DNA of 64,000 bases from Podocnemis expansa (Eukaryota; Chordata; Testudines; Podocnemididae): positions 21,021,801 to 21,085,800 of the forward strand of contig ML681995.1 in NCBI GenBank assembly GCA_007922195.1. Direction: 5' to 3'. Shown piece by piece: positions 23,320 to 34,345 of this stretch. Below the pieces are notes generated by a model. The model was not told the origin of the DNA, made no database searches, and saw only the letters and a list, made by a program, of their open reading frames with translations. How positions within the stretch are numbered: position 1 is the first letter of the stretch; each line of letters opens with the position of its first letter. A program made the position numbers and the translations under genes.

Positions 23320-23520
23320 GAGCTAATGTAAGAACTGTTGAGGGCTCTGTCTTCAACCTCGGACAGATGAGGAATTGAGAGGGTTATGTCATGTGCACAT
23401 TGGCAATGCAGATGAGCACTGCTATTGAAATCCCTGATTAAGGATGTGAGGATGTGCCAACACCTGTAGTGAAGCACCCACCAGGACACCATTCAAAGAA
23501 GAAGCTTGTCTTTAAATCTT
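23320..23520 (-). repeat. Interspersed repeat related to 1325-1660
   Basis: Reverse complement of this stretch aligns with 1360-1620, including CTCACATCCTTAATC and the GTGTCCTGGTGGGTG block. The family is unknown; a DIRS-type terminal repeat is possible. Confidence 0.45.
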
Positions 23521-23968
23521 TTTTTATTCGGGGCTAAATTCTGCTCACTGGCTGTAAGTGCTTTACTCACCTGCACCTGAAGCCATGCCTAGAAAACATT
23601 AAATGGTTTGTTCAAGTCTTAGAATAGCTCTTACACAGACTCACTCTGTTACCCTGGGCAACATTTAACCTCTATGTCTCAGTTTCTGAGAGTGTAAAAT
23701 GTACAGACCACAAAGGGGTATTGTGAGGATGAATTAGTCAATTAATATTTGTAAAATACTATATAGCATTTATTGTTCTGATAAATAAATAAAACATACA
23801 TATATAAAAAGATACCATTCCTGAAAGCTGCACCCCTTTTCTTTTGACACCCAGAGGCTTCCCGCACTGTTTGATACTTTTCCTTGAAATGGGGACTTGC
23901 CTTTCCTGCAGTTCTACCTGACCCAAGGTTTATTAGCCACCACTGCCCATTACCTTAATATCTGAGCA
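23521..23968. other. No gene recognised
   Basis: Anonymous DNA up to the start of the Gypsy LTR. Confidence 0.5.
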
Positions 23969-24156
23969 TGTGGTGATTTGGACTACCTATGTTCATTGGG
24001 GTTGTCATGGTGATAAATGGGCGGGTTGTTTAGGTGCTAGGGAAACCTGTCTCTCAGCTCCTCTCTCTCTCAGTTCTCTTTCAATAAAGACTCCTTACAC
24101 AGCTCTGAATATGCTGCCTCTCCTTACTGGATTATAATTTCCCCTAAAATCCAACA
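23969..24156 (+). repeat. 5' LTR of Ty3/Gypsy element
   Basis: A 188-bp LTR with TG...CA ends (TGTGGTGATTTGG to CCAACA). It contains AATAAAG near 24,083, a plausible polyadenylation signal. It is followed directly by TCTGGTGACAGAGG, the position of the primer-binding site. Its first half recurs at 30,710-30,803 as the truncated 3' LTR with about ten differences, so the element is old. Confidence 0.88.
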
Positions 24157-24392
24157 TCTGGTGACAGAGGATGGGATATGTGATGGGGTTGGCTATCCTC
24201 AATGATCCTGGCAGCTGTGGATAACCAGAATGCAATGTAAGAAGCAAAACTTTATTTACTGCTTACATTGGGGTTGGTTTGTAACTGTGAAAGCTGATCT
24301 GTTTGCCTAAGGGCTAGCTAGCTATTCTGAAAGCTGATCTGCCTGTTGTTAAGTACAAGTGAAGAGACAAACAATAACCACAAGAGGGCATC

Positions 24393-25258
24393 ATGGCTTT
24401 ACTTACTAAAACCCTCGAATCATCTGACCATTCAGCATATTTGTGGCAGACATATACAGCCCGATTTCAAAATTTTGTAATAGCAAACGATAAAACTAAT
24501 GAGAAGAAGGTACCAGTTTTTGTAACAGTCACTGGAGTTAAGACTTATAGTTTGCTATGTGATTTGCTTTATCTGGAGAAGCCAGAGCAGAAACTTATGG
24601 GGACCCAGTGGAAGTCCTGGGACCACATTTTTCCCCAAAGCCACTAGTAATTGCAGAGAGGTATAGCTTCTACCAAAGGAACCAAGGTGAAGGTGAATCA
24701 GCTGTCCAGTTTGTAGCAGCTCTGTGGAAGCTGGCTGCACACTGTGACTTCAAGAACATGTTAGAGGAAATGCTGCGTGACAGGCTGGTGTGTGGCCTGC
24801 ACAGTGAATCAACACGGAAACACCTATTGACTGAAAGTGAACTCACCTTGCAGAAGGCTGTGGAAATTGCAGTCTCCATGGAATGCGTCACTCAAGACAT
24901 GCAACAGATTGGGGTCAGCGTGCGTAAAGTATCCCCACAACCTGCCCACAGGACACCGGGGAAACAGGAACATTACTGGTGTGGGAAGCAGGGTCACCTT
25001 GCATCAGAGTGCTGGTGTAAGGAATTCCTGTGTCAACATTGTGGTAAGAGAGGGCACATAGAACATGCCTGCAAACAAAGGAAGAATGAGCCAAACAGAA
25101 GAGGCAGACATGAGAAAAACTGGCCATTGGTTCAGTGGACTAAGAGGGAAATTCTGCATGCACTAGAGCAGAATACAGGTGATCATAGTGACACCCAATT
25201 GGAAGATGAAGATTGTCTCCATGTTTTGTCTGTAACAGCTGGCCCATGTAAATTCTGA
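24393..25258 (+). pseudogene. Gypsy gag with zinc knuckles
   Basis: Gag of a Ty3/Gypsy retrotransposon in two pieces (24,393-24,647 and 24,608-25,258) offset by a frameshift. The C-terminal part carries two CCHC zinc knuckles near 24,975-25,070. In the first the leading cysteine is replaced (HYWCGKQGHLASEC); the second is intact (CQHCGKRGHIEHAC). An in-frame TGA at 25,256 separates it from protease. Confidence 0.85.
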
Positions 25259-25498
25259 GTGACACCTGTGTTGGAAGGCAAACCTATACGCATGGAACTG
25301 GACACTGGAGCAGCCATTTCATTAGTTTCTAACATTGTGCATGAGAAGGAATTTAGACATTTGCCACTTAAGCCAACAATAGTCATTTTGAAGACATATA
25401 CTGGCGAGACAGCTCCCCTGTTGAGAACTATTGATATGAAAGTAGAACTCAATGGACAGACCACAAAGCTACCACTGTTTGTGGTGAAGGGGAAATAA
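25259..25498 (+). pseudogene. Gypsy aspartic protease
   Basis: A retropepsin-like domain in the same frame as gag after the stop. The active-site motif reads LDTGAAISLVS, with the catalytic DTG intact, about 15 residues from the start. The frame ends at a TAA (25,496-25,498), although the same frame resumes into reverse transcriptase, so this stop is a decay lesion. Confidence 0.85.
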
Positions 25499-25552
25499 CC
25501 AGCCCTAATGGGAAGACCTTAGCTCAGGAAAATCCAACTCTATTGGTCACAA

Positions 25553-26908
25553 GTGCATCAATTGACTAAAGAAGAAATGAATCTAGCAGCGGTACTAACA
25601 AAACTCGCAGCTGTTTTTGATGAAGACTTAGGCAGCATGAAGGGAATCACTGTGAAATTAAATATAAAGCCTGATTGCCAGCCAAAATGTTTGAAGGCCA
25701 GGATGGTGCCATTTGCCATCAGATCCAAGGTGGAAGAAAACTTGGAGTGGTTAGTCACGGAGGGAGTCTTATTGCCAGTTACTCACAACTAGTGGGCAAC
25801 ACCCATTGTCCCAGCAGTGAAGAAGGATGGCTCCATTCTGATTTGTGGAGATTTCAAGGTCACTGTCAACCAAGTATTATGTGCAGAACAATATCCTTTC
25901 CCTTCATTGAGGACATCTTTGCAGGTTTGGCTGGAGGACAAAAATTTAGCAAGATTGATTTTGAGTCAAGCGTACTTACAGATGCATGTTGAAGAAGAAT
26001 CTCAAGAGTTGTTGACAATCGTAACACATAAGGGGTTGTACAGATATTGTCGTTTACCTTTCGGCATTACTTCGGCCCCAGCTTTGTTCCAAAGGGCAAT
26101 GGACCAGATTTTGAGTGATTCATTAGGAGTACAGTGCTATTTGGATGACAACCTGGTCCCAGACAAAAATGAGGAGGAATACCTTACAAACTTGAAGCTA
26201 CTCTGCAAAGACTGGAAGAGTATGGTCTATGTGTTCACACAGACAAATGTAAGTTTTTCCAGCCCTCAGTTGAATATTTAGGACACATAATTGATGCTGA
26301 TGGTATTCATAAGTCTCTGGCCAAGGTTAAGGCTATCGTGGATGCCCCATTACCTCAGAACATAACCCAACTTCGCTCTTTTTTTAGGGTTATTGAACTA
26401 CTATGGCAAGTTTATTCCACAATTAGTGACACTCTTGAAACCCCTACCTGAGCTTCTTGGGGCAAAAAAGGCCTGGAACTGGACTGAAGCCTGTGATGTT
26501 GCATTTAACAAAGCTAAATCCTCACTGGTAAACTCTAGGGTTCTGACACATTTTGATCAATCTTTGCCCCTACAGTTGGCTTGCGATGCCTCCCCTTATG
26601 GAGTTGGGGCTGTATCGTCACATATTATGCCTTCTGGTGAAGAGAGGCCTTTCGCTTTTGCTTCATGCTCCCTGACCAAGGCAGAAACTAACTATGGCCA
26701 AATTGAATGTGAAGCACTGGGCATTGTTTTTGGCGTTTGGAAATTTCACCAGTACCTGTGGGGAAAGAAGTTCACACTTGTCACTGCCCATCGACCCCTG
26801 ACATTAATTTTGGGGCCACACAGAGGCATCCCACCTTTGGCTGCTAGTCAGATGCAACAATGGGCACTGATACTTTCTGAATACACATATGAAATCAAGT
26901 ACAGGTAA
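25553..26908 (+). pseudogene. Gypsy reverse transcriptase and RNase H
   Basis: Fragments 25,553-25,792, 25,817-26,281 and 26,393-26,908 share one frame. RT motifs: PIVPAVKKDGS, then LPFGITSAPALFQRAMD, then YLDDNLV, where the catalytic YLDD aspartates are kept. An in-frame stop lies at 25,790-25,792, and a frame change occurs at about 26,245-26,390, across EYLGHIIDADGI. RNase H follows with CDASPYGVGAV, but the later acidic position reads TAHRPL, so a catalytic aspartate appears lost. Cut by a hAT element at 26,961. Confidence 0.9.
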
Positions 26909-26960
26909 TCCTCTTTGCATTGCAATGCTGATGGTCTTTCAAGGCTACCCTTACTGGCAC

Positions 26961-29086
26961 ACAATGTTCCCTGTAAGCTGCGCTAGTGGGCAGGGATGCA
27001 GTGGTCCCCCCTCACCAGCGCAGGCAACACGTGGGTCAGCGCAGCAAAGGGCAGGCAGCCCGGAGGAGCCCCGTGTGTCTGTTGTCTCAGCTCCACACAG
27101 GCTCATGCAGAGGCTGCCTGCTGGAGCAGTGAGAGTGACGGTCCCTCCCCCTGCCCTCCTGCATGTAGCCAGGGAAGGAGCAGAGGGGGAGGGAAATTTA
27201 AATCTCTCCCTCTCCTCTGCACCAGGCTGCTAGTGCAGTGGTGGTGGCATCTTTGGGGCCTATGTGGGCCCCAGAGATAAGCAGCCCTGAGCCTGAGCAA
27301 GAGGGGGGACCTGAGAGGTGGCAAGGCTAAGTTGTGGGGCTCCCAGAGGCAGCCACGCAGTGGCCGCAGGGACGCAGGGCTCTCTGTGGGGGCAGGGAAT
27401 GGGAGCTGGGCTGCAGGCAAAGGAGCCAGGCTGGAGCTGGAGGAGGACTTGGGACTTGAAAGACCCAGCAAAATTGTTTTGAGGTATTTAGCATCTTTAT
27501 CAAGGGTGAATGCTCTGCTTTTCCACTTGCTAAAAGGCTTGAATATACAAAAGCTCCTGAAAGAAAAGCAATCCTTTAAAATAAGCAAAAACAAATTGGG
27601 TTAATTTTAGATTTCTTTTCTGTGAGAGATTCTAATGCAATCAGTTTGTCAAGGTGGGGCTTTACAATGTAACTTTGTATAGACTCCTGTGATGGAAGGA
27701 AACAAATCCTAATGATTAGGAAAATGAAATGAAAAACTGAAAGGATAAAAAGTCATTTAAGGCAGAAGGGAAAAAATATTGCCAGCGGTGCAATAATTAA
27801 AAAAAAAAAGACTTCGTATTCTATTTCCCCCAAAATTTGTTAGAAAAATAATCATTTTCTTTCACAAATCCATTTATGCTCTTGCTTCTTGCAGCTTTGA
27901 TTAGGTTTGCTTTAACTGTCAAAAATTAAAAATTATTAAACTACCTTTATTATATTCCACTACCAGACACACAAATCTCAATTATACCTCATTTTGCTTA
28001 TTTTAGTTCTGAGAGTATTTACACTTCAGGCATACTAATTATAGCCTCCCTTTTATTGTTGAAAATTATTTGGATAAAAAAAACCCCATAAATTCCAAAA
28101 CTGAGATGTTAAAGACTCTTTATATTAAAGGAAGATACTCACAATGTTTAAAGTTTTCTGTACGCCTAATCAATTTTTTGCCATTCACTTAGGGGATTGT
28201 TGTCCCTTATTTAGCTTTTGGGCATGATAATGTAACAGACTCTAACCTAGCTCTATTTGATGCAAATTCTTTAGGCACAAAAGATGGCCCTGGTTACAGA
28301 GATGTGATGCTGTGAGAAACTGTCTTGAAACCTGTTTTCTGCCCTTGCCACCTTTAAAAGTTTTGAATTTCTCAGATAACTTTACTTAAGGTGTTGCCCA
28401 GAGGGAATCTGGGAAGCAGTTGCTACCTAGTGATTGTGATTTGCAATGCATGGTAATTTAATATGTTTACTGAGGGCAGAATAGGTGTATTTTCAAGGTT
28501 GATAGCTAGATATTAAATACAATCCCCTCAACATGTCAGTCTCATGATCAAGTCTGAAGCTACCTACTTAATTTCAATCTACATTTTGGACACTTAGGGC
28601 CTGATCCACTTTGAATCCCTTTTACCCCAGTTGGGCAGCATAACAGGGACTTAAATTCCAAAGGGGCAGCCGTGTTAGTCTAGTAAAGCAAAAAAAGCAA
28701 GGAGTCTTGTGGCACTTAAAGACTAAGAGATTTATTTTCTGCATGAGCTTTTGTGGGAGAAATCCCACTTTGTCCATATATGTATTCTGGAAATCTGACA
28801 AAGACAGGCAACAAAAACTGAGCGGTGTAGATGATTGTAGAGGCTAGACAGGCAGCAAATGTCATTGTCTCACATTTGTTTAGCAAATTAATAAAATTAC
28901 AGTACTTCAAATTAACATTTTTTTTGAAGTTTGAATGAAAAGACATCCATGAATTACTTTTGAATTAAGGCACTCAGGCATGCTGATACTTTCAGCACCA
29001 AAAAACTGTTGCCCAGGCCTCATAAATTGCTGCTCAGTAAATACCATAACTTGCTCAGCTGCATCATCAGCTTAGAGGGAACATTG
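26961..29086. mobile_element. 2.1-kb hAT element inserted in the Gypsy element
   Basis: Ends CAATGTTCCCTGTAAG and CAGCTTAGAGGGAACATTG are inverted, with 8-bp duplications CTGGCACA (26,953-26,960) and CCGGCACA (29,087-29,094), one mismatch. Removing it rejoins the Gypsy polyprotein (DGLSRLPLLAH onto RQDQGQE). The interior has a GC-rich 5' third, an AT-rich middle without recognisable transposase, and a nested PLE tail at 28,655-28,775. It shares its ends with the MITE at 7598. Confidence 0.88.
28655..28775 (-). repeat. PLE 3' tail, nested in hAT element
   Basis: Starts TTCCAAAGGGGCAGCCGTG and ends in the complement of the hammerhead-like core (GAGAAATCCCACTTTGTCC), one base shorter in the hairpin loop. 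Truncated there. Confidence 0.85.
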
Positions 29087-30544
29087 CCGGCACACCGTCA
29101 AGATCAGGGTCAGGAAGGAATCTTTTACTTTGAACAGGTGGAAAACACACCTGTCACGGCTACCCAAATGAAGAAAGTGACACGGGTTGACTCAGTACTC
29201 TCACAAGTTAAGGATTTTGTGACGCATGGAACATTCTTACCTGACTCTCAGGTCTCTCCTGACCTCCACCCCACGTGTCTAGGAAGACAGAGTTATCGAC
29301 CCAATCTGGGTGTTTGTTGTGAGGTATGCATGTCATTATCCCACCTTCATTAAGACCACATTTGTTGGAACAGCTCCCTTCAAGTCACTGCACCATAGTG
29401 TGCATGAAAGAAATTGCACAGAGCTATTTCTGGTGACCAGGTTTGGACGGGGCCATTGAAGAAATGGCTAGAGCTTGTACCTCATGCCAGAGCGTCCAGA
29501 ACGCACCTCATCTGGCACCTCTTCACCCATGGGATTGGTCCGAAAGGCCATGGCAACATATCCATGTTGATTTTGCTGGCCCGTTTGAAGGATGTATGTT
29601 TTTAAGTGCTGTGGATGCCCATTCAAAATAGCCAGAAGTCTCTGTAATGCAGTCCACTACTACGGAAACCACTATCCAGATCTTGCATGGCTTTTTTAGG
29701 CGTTATGGTCTTCTAGAACAGCTGGTGAGTGACAATGGACCACAATTCATTTCTCAGGATTTTGAAACTTTTATGAAGATCAATGGAATACATCACATCA
29801 GGTCAGTACCGTATCATCCTTCCGCCAATGGGCTTGGCTCAAAGGTTCGTACAGACTATGAAGCAAGCTCTAAAATCTGCAGAGGGACTGTTACCTCTTC
29901 AAAAGCATCTGGACAACTTCTTGTTGTCCTACAGAAACACTCCACAGGCTATGACTAAGGCATCTCCAGCTTTTCTTATGATGGGATGGCAGTTGTGCTC
30001 TTGCTTTGATTTGTTGAAACCACATGACACACAGCAAGTTATTCAGCACCAACAGCAGGACCAGGTCAGCAGACATTCACCAAGAACAAAGGACCACACC
30101 TTCAGTATTGGACAGCCAGTTCTTGCTCAAAACTATGCTTCAGGAGCTAAATGGGTTCCAGCAATGGTCATTGCCCAGACAGGACCTGTTTCCTACTCTG
30201 TCCAGACAGCCAGTGGCATAGTTTGGCAACAGCATGTAGATCAGTTACTTCTCCATCATATCCACCCAGAAGATGCATCTCCAGTGGATGTACCTGACTT
30301 CACCTTTACTGATGATACAACATCAGAGCATGAGACAACTGTTTATGTCTCTCCTGCTTCAGCCACCTCTTCAACACCTTCAGACTCTCTGGACCAACCG
30401 GACACAACATCCTCCCCGGTTTTGGCTACTTCCCTGGTACCTGTAGTCACACCACCACCAATACCACCTTGTGGTGTGGGCACACCAGAAGTTCGCCGTA
30501 ATCCACCTCGAGACAGAAGGCCTCCTAATCGGCTGGATCTTTAG
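29087..30544 (+). pseudogene. Gypsy integrase and C-terminal region
   Basis: Integrase in several frames (29,087-29,353; 29,443-29,631; 29,647-29,958; 29,783-30,544). Zinc-binding cysteines appear in ARACTSCQSVQ. Catalytic blocks are HVDFAGPF (first acidic residue) and SDNGPQF (second). The position expected to hold the third, a glutamate, reads MGLAQRFVQT, so it is substituted. The last frame ends with a chromodomain-like or basic tail and a TAG at 30,542-30,544. Frameshifts make it non-functional. Confidence 0.88.
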
Positions 30545-30709
30545 CCAATGGTGACCCCCCCTTCATGGGGCAGAATAATTCCCCAGGGGTTCGCCGGAGA
30601 TGGGGCAGTCTACCCTCATCTCCTAGCTTAGTTGTTATTCTTTCCGGGGGGGCAGAGGGGGCTTTAGTCTTTCAGGAGGGGGGAGGGCTTTCTCATGAAG
30701 GGAGGAATA

Positions 30710-30803
30710 TGTGGTGTTTTGGACTACCTAGGGCCATTGGGGTTGTCATGGTGATAAATGGGAGGGTCGTTTAGGTGCTAGGGAAACCTGTCTCTCAGGT
30801 CCT
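30710..30803 (+). repeat. Truncated 3' LTR of Gypsy element
   Basis: Begins TGTGGTGTTTTGGACTACC right after a purine-rich tract (GAAGGGAGGAA) and matches the first half of the 5' LTR up to CTCTCAGGTCCT, then stops. Half of the LTR is missing. Confidence 0.85.
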
Positions 30804-31551
30804 GGACACTTTAGGATAGATCAACCAATGGAGTAAATTAATTTTACTCCATTTACACCTATTTCAATCTGTTCAGGATTTGACCCTACAACTTTGAACC
30901 TCATAAAAATATGTGGGTTGGGTTTGTTTTATCAGAAGTAGTCAGAGAGAGCAATTCTGAGAGACCCAGATTTATAGCAGGCTCTCGTGCTTCTACTAGC
31001 TTGCTTATGTGGATTAAACTCTTTTACCTCATGCATTTTAACTCCATAGGGCTGCACCATAAAACAATCTATTACACTTTAGTCTCTGTTTTACCAGTAT
31101 TTTCCTGTTGCTGTTGACTTGAGTGTTATCAGTGCACTCAGTATTGGATAGATGGGAGGATATGTCCCTCTTCCCCCTTCATTGGTCTTAATCTCATCAC
31201 ATATTCAAGAAAATTATTTCCACAAACTTGACTCTTCAAACTGGATAGTCACATATTTTTTTTTGTGATCCTCCAAAACACACTAATAGATGTTGGCCAT
31301 ACTACTCCAGCTTTAATAGTTCATATGTTTTAATGGAACCATTGCCAGTCCCTGTTTTGTTATGTTGAGGACTCTAGCATAATCATTGAAACTCTCCTCT
31401 GGAAAAGGAGATGGGGGCAAAGACTCCTTGAAAATTGATTACTGGTTTGATCTTTTATTTAACTGATTACCTTTCTGCATGATTAATAGGCCACAATTTA
31501 AATTGGCATACAAAAACACACCTACATTTCACTTGCTTTGATGGATGTGTG
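30804..31551. other. No gene recognised
   Basis: Anonymous AT-moderate DNA without supported features. Confidence 0.5.
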
Positions 31552-31676
31552 TGAAGTGGGATTTTCTCCCATGAAAGCTCATGTGATAAATGAATGTGTT
31601 AGTCTTTAAAAGTACCACCAGACTCCTTGTTTGTTTTGCTGGAGTAGACTAACACAGCTGTCTATCCCTTTGGAAC
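31552..31676 (+). repeat. PLE 3' tail
   Basis: Complete 3' end, finishing in CCCTTTGGAAC. The 5' truncation removed the CTGA half of the hammerhead-like core (it reads GTGTGAAGTGGG), while the hairpin and GAAA remain. Confidence 0.85.
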
Positions 31677-31694
31677 TTTTAGTGATGACTATTT

Positions 31695-31795
31695 CCTTGC
31701 CAGCACCAGGGATTGAGCTGGAGACACCTAGAATAAAAAGAGTGAGTTGCCACTGCTTGAGCTTAAAAAACAGCTTCTGTAGCTGGCTACTCTAA
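31695..31795 (-). repeat. Possible degenerate tRNA-derived SINE
   Basis: On the minus strand a B-box-like AGCTCAATCCC lies near 31,709-31,719 and an A-box-like segment upstream. Weak, decayed evidence. Confidence 0.25.
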
Positions 31796-31931
31796 AAAGG
31801 CTCTATTTTCTGGATACAGAGGGAGCATACATCACACACTGAGCAGGGGTTTATATGCACAAATCTGAGTCTTTGTACCTATGGAAGTATAAACCAGAAC
31901 AAATAATTTAAAATGAATTAATCTCTTAGGC

Positions 31932-32338
31932 CAGGGATGTCCAATGTTTTTGGATGAGGGGCCACATTGCAACTCTTTTCTCAATTTCCAAAGGGATAGC
32001 CGTGTTAGTCTAGTCCAGTAAAAAAACAACAAGCAGTTGCTGTTTTTTTACTCTTTTCTCAGTCACAAAGCCTGTGAGAAAATTTTGATAGATAAGACAT
32101 ACAACTTGATCTTTATTAATAAACTTCATTAAAATAATGATTAGTGTGATATTTGGCATTGCTTTTGCTTGCAGTAATTGTCAATGTCTGCCCGCACACT
32201 TGATGTAGCAATACAAAGTATTCCAGATAGCCCTGGCCAGGCCTAGCTCCTAGGCTCTTGTGGCAGCACTTGACAAGCCAGATAAAAGCCCTTGGTGGGG
32301 CAGATTCCGGCCCCCAGGCAGCATGTTGGACAAGCCTG
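31932..32338. mobile_element. hAT-like MITE (CAGGGATGTCCAA ends)
   Basis: A 407-bp element with ends CAGGGATGTCCAATG and CATGTTGGACAAGCCTG, flanked by 8-bp duplications TCTTAGGC (31,924-31,931) and TCTTACGC (32,339-32,346). A truncated PLE tail is nested at 31,985-32,042. A longer relative lies at 56,137-56,704. Confidence 0.85.
31985..32042 (-). repeat. Short PLE tail fragment
   Basis: TTTCCAAAGGGATAGCCGTG and following bases, about 58 bp of the outer 3' end only, nested in a MITE. Confidence 0.7.
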
Positions 32339-32609
32339 TCTTACGCCCTGATTCAGCAGGATACTTGGCATGTGCCTGTCTTTAGGCAGCAAGAAGTCCC
32401 ACTGACCACTCACATACTTAAAGATAGGGAATTGGTTAAGTATCTTGCTGAGTTACTTTTTTTAAGTCAGGTTTTTTTTTTTTCTAAATATCTTCCAGGC
32501 ATCAAAATCCTTTCAAACTGCAGTGTTTCACTGTGGACAAAAATCAATAAAGTAGGTTGTATGTGCACTTTACCACATTTCATGAACAGCTGGGCTACAG
32601 GAGCAATCA

Positions 32610-34345
32610 TAGTAGGTTGCCCTTGTATCCCGATCTGAAGATCATCTGGACATGACCCCTCTCTAAAAATCTCAAAGCAGAATGCAAACACTAAAAGTGA
32701 AGCCTCATAACACACCCCCTGGAGAAGTTAGGTCTCAAAACTATTCTTCAGCTGAGGACAGAGACAGAAAGATTAATTATTTTATCTAGAAATACAGATA
32801 GTCTGGGGCAGAATCAGCACTAGAATTCTACCATCATGATTCCCAGGCCTGTGCTAGACCCTGCTGCTTCCCATAAATTACAGGATATATCCTTCATATT
32901 TTGTTATGAAATAAATTAGTCTTTCATAAGCTGCTAATTTAGTAAGCAATCATAAATCCACTTTGCTTCAAAAGGTAATGCATCACAAAATTGAAATAAT
33001 TATATTTTTATGCAGCTTTACATATCTAGTGAAATATCATTCACAGAATTATCTTTTCTATTTCAGTATTTTTCCTTTAGCCAATGTTAAACCCAAATGT
33101 TATTTGTTCCGAAAATGCTAAAATAGCTTCAGTATTTCCCTGTACCTTGTCCCTTCAATACCTTGCCTGATTCTCCATCTTGTGGCAGAGCTTCGCGCCC
33201 CTTGATGCTCAACTCTAAATGAATACACAAAACGTACAGTGATGGAGAATGAAACTTTTAAATGCTTTCCAGCTCATCTCCCTCTTTTAGCTTCAAGAAC
33301 ACCTAAGAGTGGAGAAGCCCAAATGACACCTAACTCTCAAGTTAAACTAGAGGACAGGGTGAGCTTCCCGAGCAGTTGAGCCTGCTGAAAGGACTTTTCT
33401 ACTGTACATTCAGTTGCCTGTCTTATCTACTGTGCTTCATTGTCTCCTGTGACTTTACACTGGGCCTATTTCTTGACTCCAGGTTTATCCTTTCTTTTGA
33501 CTCTTGCTTGGCTCCTCTTCTTTTCCTTTTCTTTTGGCTTTTTGCTTGGCCTTTCCACTCTTCTCCTTCATCTTTCCCTCCCTTCCCTTTAGCTCTTTCT
33601 TGTTTTACTCTTTGACTGTCTGCATTTCTTTGAGTTGCTTCCGACATCCTGCCAAGTTCCAAAGGGGCAGCAATGTCAGTCTAGAAAAGCAAAAAATGCA
33701 AGGAGTCCTGTGGCACTTAAAGACTAACAGATTTATTTATCGCATGAGCTTTTGTGGGAGAAAATCCCACTTCGTCAGCCGCTTTGAAGAGGGGGAACTT
33801 ACAGAATGGGATGAAAATAAATGCAGGGGAGTGCAAGACATGGGATCAGGTCATACTCCAACGTATGACATGATCCCATGTCTTATAGTCCCCTGCATTT
33901 ATTTTCGTCCTATTGTATAAGTTCCCCTCTTCAAAGCATCTGACAAAGTAGGATTTTCTCCCACGAAAGCTCAAGCGAGAAATAAATCTGTTAGTGTTTA
34001 AGTGCCACAAGACTCCTTGCTTTTTTTTCCCCACATCATCTGACTCAGGGCACCCACAATGGGCTGATTTGCTGTTACAACTTTCTAGGCTAGACAGAGC
34101 ATCTCCCTAGCATCAGCAGATCTGTCAGTAGCATCTCTAATTAGCTCTGAGTACAGCTCTTCCCATCATGCAGCATGTGAAATATGAGCTTGGGGAAAAG
34201 AAGTTTCTTTTCCTCTGCTGTCTTTCTTTTTTGCTTGCTCTTTATGGTGGGAATTTGCTGCCTTTCCCCATCCTTATCAGTACGGTCAGATGCTGCCTCT
34301 TTTTTTCTCTCAAGTTCAGTCCTGGTTACTGAGTCTGCTCTGGTA
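32610..34345. repeat. Diverged direct duplication, copy A
   Basis: Aligns collinearly with 40,165-42,180. Shared anchors: GAAGATCATCTG, TAGGTCTCAAAAC, CCATCATGAT, TTTTGTTATG(A/C)AATAAATTA, GCCTGATTCTCCAT, CTTGATGCTCA, GATGGGCTGATTT versus AATGGGCTGATTT. Copy A has a PLE palindrome inserted at 33,656-34,032; copy B has a hAT-like MITE instead. No conserved open frame spans either copy, so its nature (old duplication or old repeat) is open. Confidence 0.75.
33656..34032. repeat. PLE-tail palindrome
   Basis: Two PLE tails joined at their truncated 5' ends with 3' ends facing out: minus arm 33,656-33,858, plus arm 33,859-34,032. Both arms stop in the same GGGATCAGGTCAT region, within about 10 bases. 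Both retain the hammerhead-like core; in the plus arm it reads CTGACAA and is therefore mutated. Flanks ACATCCTG and ACATCATCTG may be the TSD. Confidence 0.88.
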
